Origin: Flavobacteriaceae bacterium
GTDB lineage: Bacteria; Bacteroidota; Bacteroidia; Flavobacteriales; Flavobacteriaceae
Length of the DNA stretch: 34,584 nucleotides
NCBI GenBank assembly: GCA_030835325.1
Contig: JAURPF010000093.1
Location: 1-34,584, forward strand
Reading direction: 5' to 3'
Shown piece by piece: positions 16,759 to 24,193 of this stretch. The translations under genes and the position numbers were made by a program. The notes below the pieces were generated by a model. It did no database searches, had not been told where the DNA came from, and saw only the letters and a list, made by a program, of their open reading frames with translations. Each line of letters begins with the position of its first letter. Within the stretch, counting starts at the first letter, position 1.

Positions 16759-17493
16759 ATGAAAGATTTAAGCTATTTATTCCTGTTTTTGGCCTTAATT
16801 GCCGAAATTCTTGGAACAGTAGGTGGATTTGGTTCATCAGTATTCTTTGTTCCAATAGCAAATTTTTATTTCGATTTTGAATCAGTTTTAGGATTAACAG
16901 CCATTTTTCACCTTTCAAGCAATTTGAGTAAGATTGTTTTGTTTAAAAAAGGACTTGACATGAGGTTACTTATAAATATAGGAATTCCATCCATCCTATT
17001 TGTCATAATTGGTGGATTACTAACAAAAGTATTTAATAATTGGTATCTAAAATTATTTCTTGGAGTATTCCTTGTCTTTCTAGCTCTTCTATTCCTGATT
17101 AAAAAAGAATTAATAATAAACCCTGTTAGACGAAATGCCATAATTGGAGGCGGTTTATCAGGATTTTCAGCAGGACTTTTAGGAACAGGCGGTGCGATAC
17201 GTGGACTTACAATGGCCGCTTTCAATTTAGAAAAAAACGTATTTATTGCCACATCTGCTTTCATTGATTTTCTAATCGATTTTTCAAGAACATTTGTATA
17301 TTACTTCAATGGTTTTATTCATAAACACGATTTGATTTATGTGCCATTTTTGTTAGTCATTGGACTTGTTGGAACAGCAATAGGCAAGAAGATACTCAAC
17401 TTTATTCCACAAGATAAGTTTAAGAACATTTCGCTTAGTCTCATCCTGATTATTGGAATAATAACTTTGACTAACCTCTTATTAAATATATAA
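16759..17493 (+). CDS. TauE/SafE-type (sulfite exporter family) membrane permease
   Basis: 244 aa, seven or eight hydrophobic helices. The first half contains LGTVGGFGSSVFFVPI and the second SGFSAGLLGTGGAIRG, the two glycine-rich internal repeats that mark TauE/SafE proteins. Members export or import sulfur-containing organic anions such as sulfite or sulfoacetate, but most, including this one, cannot be given a substrate from sequence. It stands alone between the remnant downstream of hemB and the DM13 lipoprotein, with no sulfur-metabolism gene beside it. The start is the ATG of MKDLSYLF, directly followed by the first membrane helix. Confidence 0.88.
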   Translation: MKDLSYLFLFLALIAEILGTVGGFGSSVFFVPIANFYFDFESVLGLTAIFHLSSNLSKIVLFKKGLDMRLLINIGIPSILFVIIGGLLTKVFNNWYLKLFLGVFLVFLALLFLIKKELIINPVRRNAIIGGGLSGFSAGLLGTGGAIRGLTMAAFNLEKNVFIATSAFIDFLIDFSRTFVYYFNGFIHKHDLIYVPFLLVIGLVGTAIGKKILNFIPQDKFKNISLSLILIIGIITLTNLLLNI

Positions 17494-17564
17494 AAGTAAA
17501 AACGCCACTAATCATACGCATCAACATTATAGCCTTACTTCTTTTTAACCTATTTGACTGTTTA

Positions 17565-17594
17565 TTGTTTTTATTTTGGATTTTAGTACCTTTA
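17565..17594 (+). promoter_or_regulatory. Candidate promoter of the DM13 lipoprotein gene
   Basis: TTG (17565-17567), a 19-bp spacer, then TACCTTTA (17587-17594), one base off the TAnnTTTG consensus, 22 bp ahead of the ATG. Spacing and position fit a Bacteroidota housekeeping promoter and suggest that this gene starts a unit separate from the TauE gene. Confidence 0.45.
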
Positions 17595-17615
17595 CAAAGC
17601 CTATAAATCTGTCTT

Positions 17616-18311
17616 ATGAAAAAAACAATCCTAATTTTGGTATGTTGCCTGCCAGTATTTTCCTGTGTTAAAACAGACCTAATCAACGATCGTGTTGATC
17701 CAAAACTTTTCATTTCAAACCCTTTATTAGAGTTAAAAAAAGGGGGCACAGCCCATCAATTTGAAGTGAACTATTTTAATTATGTGGGTAAAAAAATTGA
17801 AAATCCCAAGGTAAGCTGGAGCAGCAGTGATTCTTCTGTTTTAGCAATCACAGAAGATGGACTCGCAACTGGGGTAGATTTCGGAACTGCAACCGTTACC
17901 GCAACCCTTACTACAAAAGAAGAACAACTGACGATTACCAATTCGGACATTGTTAAGGTATCATCGGCTACATTAACAGAATCCATAGAATTCTTAGGAA
18001 CTATTGTCACCACAAGTAACTATGAACTGGAAGGAAGCTACACTTTAAAAGTGCATAAAGATGAAAATAACGTCCTAAGACTTTCTCTTGGTGAGGACTA
18101 CAAAGCCTCCACAAGTTTACCTGGCTTATACATTTATCTTGGCAACAATCCAAACTCTGTTGCAGATGCTTACGAAATTGGAGCAGTGACTATTTTTGAA
18201 GGCGCACATTTCTACGACCTTCCTTCCACAATTAGTATCTATGATTATAGCTACATCTTATATTGGTGTAAACCCTTTGGCGTAAAAGTCGGCGAAGGTC
18301 AAATACAATAA
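17616..18311 (+). CDS. Lipoprotein with BIG2-like and DM13 domains
   Basis: 231 aa. A lipoprotein signal (MKKTILILVCCLPVFSC) ends in C17, so the protein should be lipid-anchored outside the inner membrane. Residues about 30-115 look like a bacterial Ig-like BIG2 domain: KVSWSSSDSSVLAITEDGLATG and GTATVTATL. Residues about 126-231 match the DM13 pattern: an ELEGSYTLKV strand, LRLSLGEDYKASTSLPGLYIYL, and the hallmark ILYWCKPFGVKVGEG with its single cysteine. DM13 is a predicted redox or electron-transfer domain found with DOMON domains in animals; its bacterial role is not settled. An outer-membrane barrel gene follows after 11 bp, suggesting the two work together at the cell surface. Confidence 0.78.
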   Translation: MKKTILILVCCLPVFSCVKTDLINDRVDPKLFISNPLLELKKGGTAHQFEVNYFNYVGKKIENPKVSWSSSDSSVLAITEDGLATGVDFGTATVTATLTTKEEQLTITNSDIVKVSSATLTESIEFLGTIVTTSNYELEGSYTLKVHKDENNVLRLSLGEDYKASTSLPGLYIYLGNNPNSVADAYEIGAVTIFEGAHFYDLPSTISIYDYSYILYWCKPFGVKVGEGQIQ

Positions 18312-18322
18312 AACTCCCCACA

Positions 18323-19186
18323 ATGAAAAAAACAATTCTTTTAAGTATCCTGCTCGTGTTAAGTTGTTCGTTTCTTAGCCATGCACAATGGTTAGAAAAA
18401 AAAGGAGATGGGTATTTTAAGCTGAGTGCTTGGTTTCTAGAAGCAGATCAACACTATACCAACTCAGGTAAAATAGACCCCAACGCAACGCGAGGCATTT
18501 TTAATTTAAATCTGTACGGAAAGTATGGACTTTCAGACAACTGGGATATTATTGCATACATCCCATTTTATGTTAAATCGTATCAAAACCATCAAGTATC
18601 TGAAATTACTAATGAAACACTCCTAGAAGGTGAAGAGTTTAATAGTTTTGGGGATATGAATCTAGGAATTGAATACCGCTTATTCAAAACATCTAAATTC
18701 GCATTCTCTACCTCACTAACCTTAGGAATTCCTTCAGGAAACAACAGTGGGGGCAGCGATGGAAGTTATCAAACTGGGGATGGCGAATTTAACCAGATAC
18801 TTAGATTTAATGCAGGAACATCCTTTTCACTCTTTAAGCATTCATTGTATGCAAAAAGTCACATAGGGTTTAACAATAAAACTAAAAACTTTTCGGATGA
18901 AGTCAGAGCTGGAATCGAGGTAGGTACTAGTTTTTTGGAAAGTAAATTGTTGCTTTTATTCCGTTCAAATATGGTGAAATCATTGAGAAATGGTTCCCTA
19001 GATGCCTCCAACAGCAATGGAAGCATTTTTGCAAACAACGTAGAATTCATAAGTATAGGAGGGGAAATCTCTTGGAAACTCACTAAAAAAATTGGAGTAA
19101 GTTTTGGCTACAATTCTGCAATTTCAGGAAAAGTTATTTATGCTGCACCAAGCTATAACGGCGGAATTTTTTATTTGCTAAAATAA
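18323..19186 (+). CDS. Outer-membrane beta-barrel protein, transporter-like
   Basis: 287 aa. A cleavable signal peptide (MKKTILLSILLVLSCSFLSHAQ) is followed by alternating amphipathic strands throughout: FKLSAWFLEA, GIFNLNLYGKYGL, WDIIAYIPFYV, SFGDMNLGIEYRLF, FAFSTSLTLGIPSG and others. The C-terminus SYNGGIFYLLK is a plausible last strand. The GIPSG turn and overall pattern resemble the putative outer-membrane transporter family linked with PF13557. No specific ligand can be named. It lies 11 bp after the DM13 lipoprotein, so the two are likely cotranscribed. Confidence 0.75.
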   Translation: MKKTILLSILLVLSCSFLSHAQWLEKKGDGYFKLSAWFLEADQHYTNSGKIDPNATRGIFNLNLYGKYGLSDNWDIIAYIPFYVKSYQNHQVSEITNETLLEGEEFNSFGDMNLGIEYRLFKTSKFAFSTSLTLGIPSGNNSGGSDGSYQTGDGEFNQILRFNAGTSFSLFKHSLYAKSHIGFNNKTKNFSDEVRAGIEVGTSFLESKLLLLFRSNMVKSLRNGSLDASNSNGSIFANNVEFISIGGEISWKLTKKIGVSFGYNSAISGKVIYAAPSYNGGIFYLLK

Positions 19187-19241
19187 GAAGTGTCGAGTTT
19201 CTGATTTATCTTTATATTTACAATAAAGTAAATACACTTAA

Positions 19242-20402
19242 ATGAAAAAATTCATAACACGACTATTAATTCTCGTTGCAGTACTTATCGCAGCTCTTTA
19301 TATCACAGACACCGATTACCTTTTAAAGGCAGTCCGAACTATATATGTCAAGGGCTACACAACAGCCTATATAGAAGATTATAAAGAATTTGACAATGTA
19401 GTGATTCAAAATGATGTACCACAACCGTGGCCTATTCATAAAAATTATAATAGCATCCCAGAAACAGAAGTCTTAAGTAATTTCAACAAAAAAACAGGTA
19501 CAATCGCCTATGTAATCATCAAAAATGACAGTGTCTGGTTTGAAAACTACTATGATGGATTTAATGAAAATTCCAAAACCAATTCATTTTCAATGGCCAA
19601 AAGTTATGTGTCGGGACTTTTGGGAAAAGCTATTAGCGATGGATACATCAAAAATTTAGACCAGCCTGTAGGGGATTTCTTCCGTGAATTTAGTGAAGGT
19701 TTAGCCGCTCAAATGACCGTAGGAGATTTATCATCGATGGCATCAGGTACCAATTGGGACGAAAAATATTATTCACCATTCTCCATTACAACCCGTGCCT
19801 ATTTTGACGATGATTTAGAAAAAGTAATTTTGGGACTCAAAGTCGTAAATGAACCTGGAAAATCTTATAAATATGCGAGTGGAGACACGCAGTTGTTGGC
19901 AATGGTTATCGAAAAAGCGACAGGGAAAAAACTATACGATTATCTTACAGAAAGTTTTTGGAAACCCTTGGGGAGCGAAAATCAAACCCTATGGCAAGTG
20001 GATAGTAAAGAGAATGACCTCGTTAAAGCCTATTGCTGTATTGCGAGTAACGCAAAAGACTTTGCACGCTTTGGAAAACTCTATAAAGACCACGGGAAAT
20101 GGAATGGCAAACAAGTGTTAGATTCTACGTTTATTGCAAAATCCTTAACACCTCGATTTCCGGAGAGCCCTCAATATGGATATGGATGGTGGCTTCAAAA
20201 ACGGGAGGACAAATCATTTTTTATGATGCGAGGACATTTGGGACAATATGTAATTGTGGAGCCAACAGATAATGTAATTATTGTAAGACTCGGAGATGAG
20301 AAATCTCCTGATGCTAGCTCACAAATTTTTTCAGATGATATTTCAGTATACATCGAAGAAGCTTATAAAATGTTATCTTATGCTCCAAAAACTCAACCTT
20401 GA
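19242..20402 (+). CDS. Serine hydrolase of the beta-lactamase/PBP4* family, membrane anchored
   Basis: 386 aa with one N-terminal hydrophobic anchor (about residues 5-22). It carries the three active-site motifs of class C beta-lactamase-like serine hydrolases: SMAK (S117-K120) in SFSMAKSYVS, YAS (Y211-S213) in YKYASGD, and a third motif GHLG (331-334) in place of KTG. The wider family includes DD-peptidases, esterases and amide hydrolases, so antibiotic resistance should not be assumed. The active site probably faces the periplasm. The gene following starts 23 bp before its stop codon, so the two are coupled. Regulation is not evident. Confidence 0.88.
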   Translation: MKKFITRLLILVAVLIAALYITDTDYLLKAVRTIYVKGYTTAYIEDYKEFDNVVIQNDVPQPWPIHKNYNSIPETEVLSNFNKKTGTIAYVIIKNDSVWFENYYDGFNENSKTNSFSMAKSYVSGLLGKAISDGYIKNLDQPVGDFFREFSEGLAAQMTVGDLSSMASGTNWDEKYYSPFSITTRAYFDDDLEKVILGLKVVNEPGKSYKYASGDTQLLAMVIEKATGKKLYDYLTESFWKPLGSENQTLWQVDSKENDLVKAYCCIASNAKDFARFGKLYKDHGKWNGKQVLDSTFIAKSLTPRFPESPQYGYGWWLQKREDKSFFMMRGHLGQYVIVEPTDNVIIVRLGDEKSPDASSQIFSDDISVYIEEAYKMLSYAPKTQP

Positions 20403-21093
20403 AAACCTACTATTTTTAGACATTGAAACGGTTCCCGAAACCGAACACTATTCTGAGCTTTCTGAAGACAAACAACTCCTTTGGGAGCAAAAATCAAAAT
20501 ACCAACGCAAAGAAGATTACAGTCCTGAAGCATTTTATGACCGTGCAGGAATTTGGGCGGAATTTGGGAAAATTGTCTGTATTTCTGTCGGCTATTTTAC
20601 ATTTATAAACTCCGAACGTCGATTTAGAATCACCTCATTTTATGGCGAAGAACACAACCTTCTTTTAGAGTTTAAAACCCTTATTGAAACCCATTTTTCA
20701 AGACCAAAACACTTATTCTGTGCACATAATGGAAAAGAATTTGACTTCCCCTATATTGCGCGAAGAATGATTATACACAACATTCCATTACCATCAAAGC
20801 TGAATTTATTTGGTAAAAAACCTTGGGAAGTTCCACACCTAGACACCCTAGAATTATGGAAGTTTGGCGACTATAAGCATTATACTTCTCTTAAATTGCT
20901 AACCAACATATTAGGAATTCCCTCTCCTAAGGATGATATTGATGGCAGTGAAATATTTCGCGTCTATTACGAAGAAAATGATCTCGATCGGATTGTTGCC
21001 TATTGCCAAAAAGACACCATTGCCGTAGCGCAAATTATTTTAAGACTCCGTGGAGAAGCCTTATTGGAAACGGATGAAATTGCTTATATTTAA
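20380..21093 (+). CDS. Predicted PolB-like 3'-5' exonuclease
   Basis: 237 aa from the ATG at 20380 (MLQKLNLENL). The ORF track's earlier ATG at 20296 would extend 84 bp further into the serine hydrolase gene and add 28 unlikely residues. DEDD-type exonuclease motifs are in order: Exo I LFLDIETVPE (D14, E16), Exo II AHNGKEFDFPYIARR, and Exo III YCQKDTIAVAQ with the catalytic aspartate. The absence of a polymerase domain and the size match the stand-alone family related to the proofreading domain of DNA polymerase B, common in Bacteroidota. A role in DNA repair or RNA trimming is possible; neither is shown. It overlaps the serine hydrolase by 23 bp and lies 3 bp ahead of the ABC gene. Confidence 0.87.
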   Translation: MLQKLNLENLLFLDIETVPETEHYSELSEDKQLLWEQKSKYQRKEDYSPEAFYDRAGIWAEFGKIVCISVGYFTFINSERRFRITSFYGEEHNLLLEFKTLIETHFSRPKHLFCAHNGKEFDFPYIARRMIIHNIPLPSKLNLFGKKPWEVPHLDTLELWKFGDYKHYTSLKLLTNILGIPSPKDDIDGSEIFRVYYEENDLDRIVAYCQKDTIAVAQIILRLRGEALLETDEIAYI

Positions 21094-21096
21094 GCA

Positions 21097-22788
21097 ATGG
21101 AGCAAACACCTATTTTAAGCATTCAAAATTTGCGCGTTGCCTTTAAATCCAATACGGGTTTAAATGAAGTACTGCATGGCATTTCATATGATTTGTTTCC
21201 AAATGAAATTCTTGGAATTGTAGGCGAATCTGGTAGTGGAAAATCAGTGGCATCCCTTGCCATAATGGGGCTGTTACCCCCTAAAAAAAGTGTGGTTAGT
21301 ACTGGAGGTATTTTATTTAAAAACAAAAACATCCTTCATTATTCACAGAAAGAGTTGGAGGCACTTCGAGGTCAAAAAATAGCCATGATCTTTCAAGAAC
21401 CCATGAGTGCTTTGAATCCTTCAATGTCCTGTGGAGCACAAGTGGAAGAACTTTTGTTTCAACACACCTCGCTCTCAAAAAAAGAAGTGAAAGAAAAGGT
21501 AATACAGTTATTTAATGAGGTAAAAATTCCCACACCTTATGAGACTTTTAAAAAATATCCTCACGAAATATCTGGAGGGCAACAACAGCGTGTCATGATT
21601 GCTATGGCAATTGCTTGTAAGCCTGATATTCTGATTGCAGATGAACCTACAACAGCGCTTGATGTGACAGTTCAAAAAGACATTATCGAACTCTTAAAAA
21701 CCCTGCAAAAAGAATGCAAAATGAGCGTGATTTTTATAAGTCACGATTTGGCTTTGGTTTCTGAAATTGCAGATCGAATCCTGGTAATGTATCAAGGAAG
21801 TATTATTGAGAGTGGACCTACAAAATCCATTTTTAAAAACCCTAAAGAAAACTATACAAAAGCACTCATTGGCGCACGACCAACCCTAAAATCACGATTG
21901 AAACAACTCCCTACCATTAGTGATTTTTTGTCTAATACTATTTCCAAAAGTGTCATTTCCAAAAGCTCGAGAACTAAGAAACATAAAGAAATATACAGTC
22001 AGGCACCACTGTTGGAAGTGATTAATCTAGAGAAAATATATTTTTCAAACCCTTCTTTTTTTGGTACAAAAACTGCTTTCAAAGCAGTGGATGCTGTGAG
22101 TTTTAGAGTCTATGCCGGTGAAACTATGGGTCTGGTAGGTGACTCTGGTTGTGGAAAATCAACCCTAGGAAAAGCCATTTTACAACTCGAGAAAGCAACC
22201 GCTGGGACTCTAAACTATAAAGGAAAAGACATTACAAACCTCCATAAAAAAGAGTTGCGCGCATTGCGAAAAGAAATTCAGATTATTTTTCAGGATCCCT
22301 ATGCCTCACTCAACCCACGACTTACGGTGGGAGAAGCAATTATGGAACCCATGAAAGTACATAAGCTCTTTTCATCTGATGAAGAACGCAAAACAAAAAC
22401 CCTTGAAATTTTAGAAAAAGTAGGTTTAGACCCCTCCCATTTTGACCGCTATCCTCACGAATTCTCTGGAGGGCAACGACAACGGATTGGTATTGCAAGA
22501 ACCATCGCCGTAGAACCAAAATTAATTATTTGTGATGAATCCGTATCTGCACTCGATATTTCGGTACAAGCACAAGTGCTGAATTTATTAAATGTGCTAA
22601 AAGAGGATTATGGATTTACCTATATTTTTATATCCCATGATTTGGCCGTCGTAAAGTTTATGTCCGATCAGTTGATGGTGATGAATAAAGGAAAAATTGA
22701 AGAACTCGGCGAAGCAGATGCTATTTATGACAACCCTCAAAAAGCCTATACTAAAGCCCTGATTGATGCAATTCCGAAAGGATTATAA
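21097..22788 (+). CDS. Double ABC ATPase of the oligopeptide/dipeptide transporter type
   Basis: 563 aa made of two complete ATPase domains, DppD-like and DppF-like, in one chain. The first has Walker A GESGSGKS (43-50), QEPMSALNPSM, signature SGGQQQR and Walker B ILIADEPTTALD. The second has Walker A GDSGCGKS, QDPYASLNPR, signature SGGQRQR and LIICDESVSALD. Each domain ends with a segment characteristic of oligopeptide transport ATPases (ENYTKALIGARP; KAYTKALIDAIPKG). It should power uptake or export of peptides, glutathione or nickel-type ligands, but no permease or binding-protein gene is adjacent, so the membrane partners are encoded elsewhere. Its stop codon overlaps the convergent CoA-transferase gene. 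Confidence 0.92.
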   Translation: MEQTPILSIQNLRVAFKSNTGLNEVLHGISYDLFPNEILGIVGESGSGKSVASLAIMGLLPPKKSVVSTGGILFKNKNILHYSQKELEALRGQKIAMIFQEPMSALNPSMSCGAQVEELLFQHTSLSKKEVKEKVIQLFNEVKIPTPYETFKKYPHEISGGQQQRVMIAMAIACKPDILIADEPTTALDVTVQKDIIELLKTLQKECKMSVIFISHDLALVSEIADRILVMYQGSIIESGPTKSIFKNPKENYTKALIGARPTLKSRLKQLPTISDFLSNTISKSVISKSSRTKKHKEIYSQAPLLEVINLEKIYFSNPSFFGTKTAFKAVDAVSFRVYAGETMGLVGDSGCGKSTLGKAILQLEKATAGTLNYKGKDITNLHKKELRALRKEIQIIFQDPYASLNPRLTVGEAIMEPMKVHKLFSSDEERKTKTLEILEKVGLDPSHFDRYPHEFSGGQRQRIGIARTIAVEPKLIICDESVSALDISVQAQVLNLLNVLKEDYGFTYIFISHDLAVVKFMSDQLMVMNKGKIEELGEADAIYDNPQKAYTKALIDAIPKGL

Positions 22789-23436
22789 TTTCATTTCTGG
22801 AACAACACCCTCAACAATAAGGTATCCTTCAGTGGCTTGTTGAATGGTTTCTACAGAAATTCCTGGTGCACGTTCTAAGAGTTTAAAACCATCTTTGGTA
22901 ACCTCTAAAACGGCTAAATTGGTTACAATTTTTTTAACACATGCAACACCTGTCAACGGCAGTGAACAACGCTTTAAAAGTTTAGAATCTCCTTTTTTAT
23001 TGGTATGCATCATGGCAACGATAATATTTTCGGCGCTGGCAACCAAGTCCATCGCACCCCCCATACCTTTAACCATATAACCAGGGATTTTCCAATTGGC
23101 AATATCACCATTTTCTGCAACTTCCATTGCTCCTAAAATTGTAAGGTGCACATGCTGACCTCGAATCATTGAGAAACTGGTAGCGGAATCAAAAAAACTA
23201 GCCCCATCAAGTGTAGTAATGGTTTGTTTTCCTGCATTTATAAGGTCGGCATCTTCTTCGCCTTCAAAAGGAAAAGGGCCCATTCCAAGAACGCCATTTT
23301 CACTTTGAAATTCAACTTCAATGTCGTCGCGTACAAAGTTGGCAACAAGCGTTGGAATCCCAATCCCAAGATTCACATAATATCCATTTTGGACTTCTTT
23401 TGCGATACGTTTTGCAATCCCATTTTTGTCTAGCAT
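22783..23436 (-). CDS. scoB: 3-oxoacid CoA-transferase subunit B
   Basis: 217 aa. The second subunit of a class I CoA-transferase that moves CoA between succinyl-CoA and a 3-oxoacid such as acetoacetate. The catalytic glutamate is E46 in EFQSENGVLGMGP, and the N-terminal VNLGIGIPTLVANF is typical of the B subunit. Further family blocks are GGHxxLT-like RGQHVHLTILGAMEV and GMGGAMDLVASA. The A-subunit gene ends 2 bp upstream. The choice between succinyl-CoA:acetoacetate transferase and acetate:acetoacetate transferase rests on general similarity and is not certain. The 3' end overlaps the ABC gene by 6 bp. Confidence 0.92.
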   Translation of the reverse strand: MLDKNGIAKRIAKEVQNGYYVNLGIGIPTLVANFVRDDIEVEFQSENGVLGMGPFPFEGEEDADLINAGKQTITTLDGASFFDSATSFSMIRGQHVHLTILGAMEVAENGDIANWKIPGYMVKGMGGAMDLVASAENIIVAMMHTNKKGDSKLLKRCSLPLTGVACVKKIVTNLAVLEVTKDGFKLLERAPGISVETIQQATEGYLIVEGVVPEMKL

Positions 23437-23438
23437 GA

Positions 23439-24140
23439 TTATGATTTTTGTCTTAGGGTTCGTTTTTCAATACGTTTTTCATAATCCTTTCCTTGGAAAA
23501 TGCGTTGTACAAAAATCCCAGGAATATGAATTTGATTGGGGTCCAAAGCTCCAACAGGTACTAATTCCTCTACCTCAGCAACCGTAATTGTAGCCGCACC
23601 ACACATGTTTGGATTAAAATTTCTAGCGGTTCCTTTAAATATTAAATTTCCTGCGGCATCCCCTTTCCAAGCTTTTACAAATGAAAAATCGGCCTTAAAC
23701 GCCTTTTCTAAAACATACATTTTACCATCAAATTCGCGAGTCTCTTTCCCTTCTGCTACTTCGGTTCCATAACCCGCAGGAGTGTAAATGGCTGGGAATC
23801 CTGCTTGCGCCGCACGACAACGTTCGGCTAAAGTGCCTTGAGGGATTAGTTCTACATCCAATTCTCCAGAAAGCATTTGACGTTCAAACTCATCATTTTC
23901 ACCAACATAAGATGAAATCATTTTTTTGATTTGATGCTTTTGAAGTAATAGTCCAAGTCCAAAATCATCAACTCCAGCATTGTTTGAAATACAGGTGAGT
24001 TCCTTAACGTCCATATAAACCAGTTCTGAAATTGCATTTTCAGGGATCCCACACAATCCAAAACCGCCGAGCATTAAGGTCATTCCGTTGGAGACGCCTT
24101 TGAGGGCTTCTTTTACGTCTGCTACATGTTTATTTATCAT
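23439..24140 (-). CDS. scoA: 3-oxoacid CoA-transferase subunit A
   Basis: 233 aa from the ATG at 24140 ([15 protein letters not shown]). The ORF-track start at 24167 adds nine residues with no family match. [13 protein letters not shown] (about 26-38) is the A-subunit signature that forms the CoA-binding and oxyanion site. [17 protein letters not shown] and [11 protein letters not shown] follow in the usual places. Partner of the B subunit directly downstream. The pair allows ketone-body or acetoacetate activation and links to fatty-acid and leucine breakdown. 53 bp separate it from the PBP gene. Confidence 0.92.
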   Translation of the reverse strand: MINKHVADVKEALKGVSNGMTLMLGGFGLCGIPENAISELVYMDVKELTCISNNAGVDDFGLGLLLQKHQIKKMISSYVGENDEFERQMLSGELDVELIPQGTLAERCRAAQAGFPAIYTPAGYGTEVAEGKETREFDGKMYVLEKAFKADFSFVKAWKGDAAGNLIFKGTARNFNPNMCGAATITVAEVEELVPVGALDPNQIHIPGIFVQRIFQGKDYEKRIEKRTLRQKS

Positions 24141-24165
24141 GACTTTAATATAGTATAAAAAGTAC

Positions 24166-24191
24166 AAAAAAAATTATTATTTGAATAATTT
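24166..24191 (-). terminator. Weak AT-only terminator-like hairpin after the PBP gene
   Basis: Read on the minus strand, AAATTATT pairs perfectly with AATAATTT (8 bp) around a 5-base loop and runs into a T-stretch (plus-strand A-run 24166-24173). It starts 2 bp after the PBP stop codon. With no G or C in the stem it may be leaky, giving partial readthrough into the CoA-transferase genes. Confidence 0.35.
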
Positions 24192-24193
24192 CG

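Noticed and set aside
20296-20379. Upstream extension of the exonuclease gene
   Set aside because: It would overlap the serine hydrolase gene by over 100 bp; the Exo I motif is properly placed from the ATG at 20380.
19242-20402. Antibiotic-resistance beta-lactamase
   Set aside because: The third motif is HLG rather than KTG and the family is functionally broad; resistance cannot be claimed.
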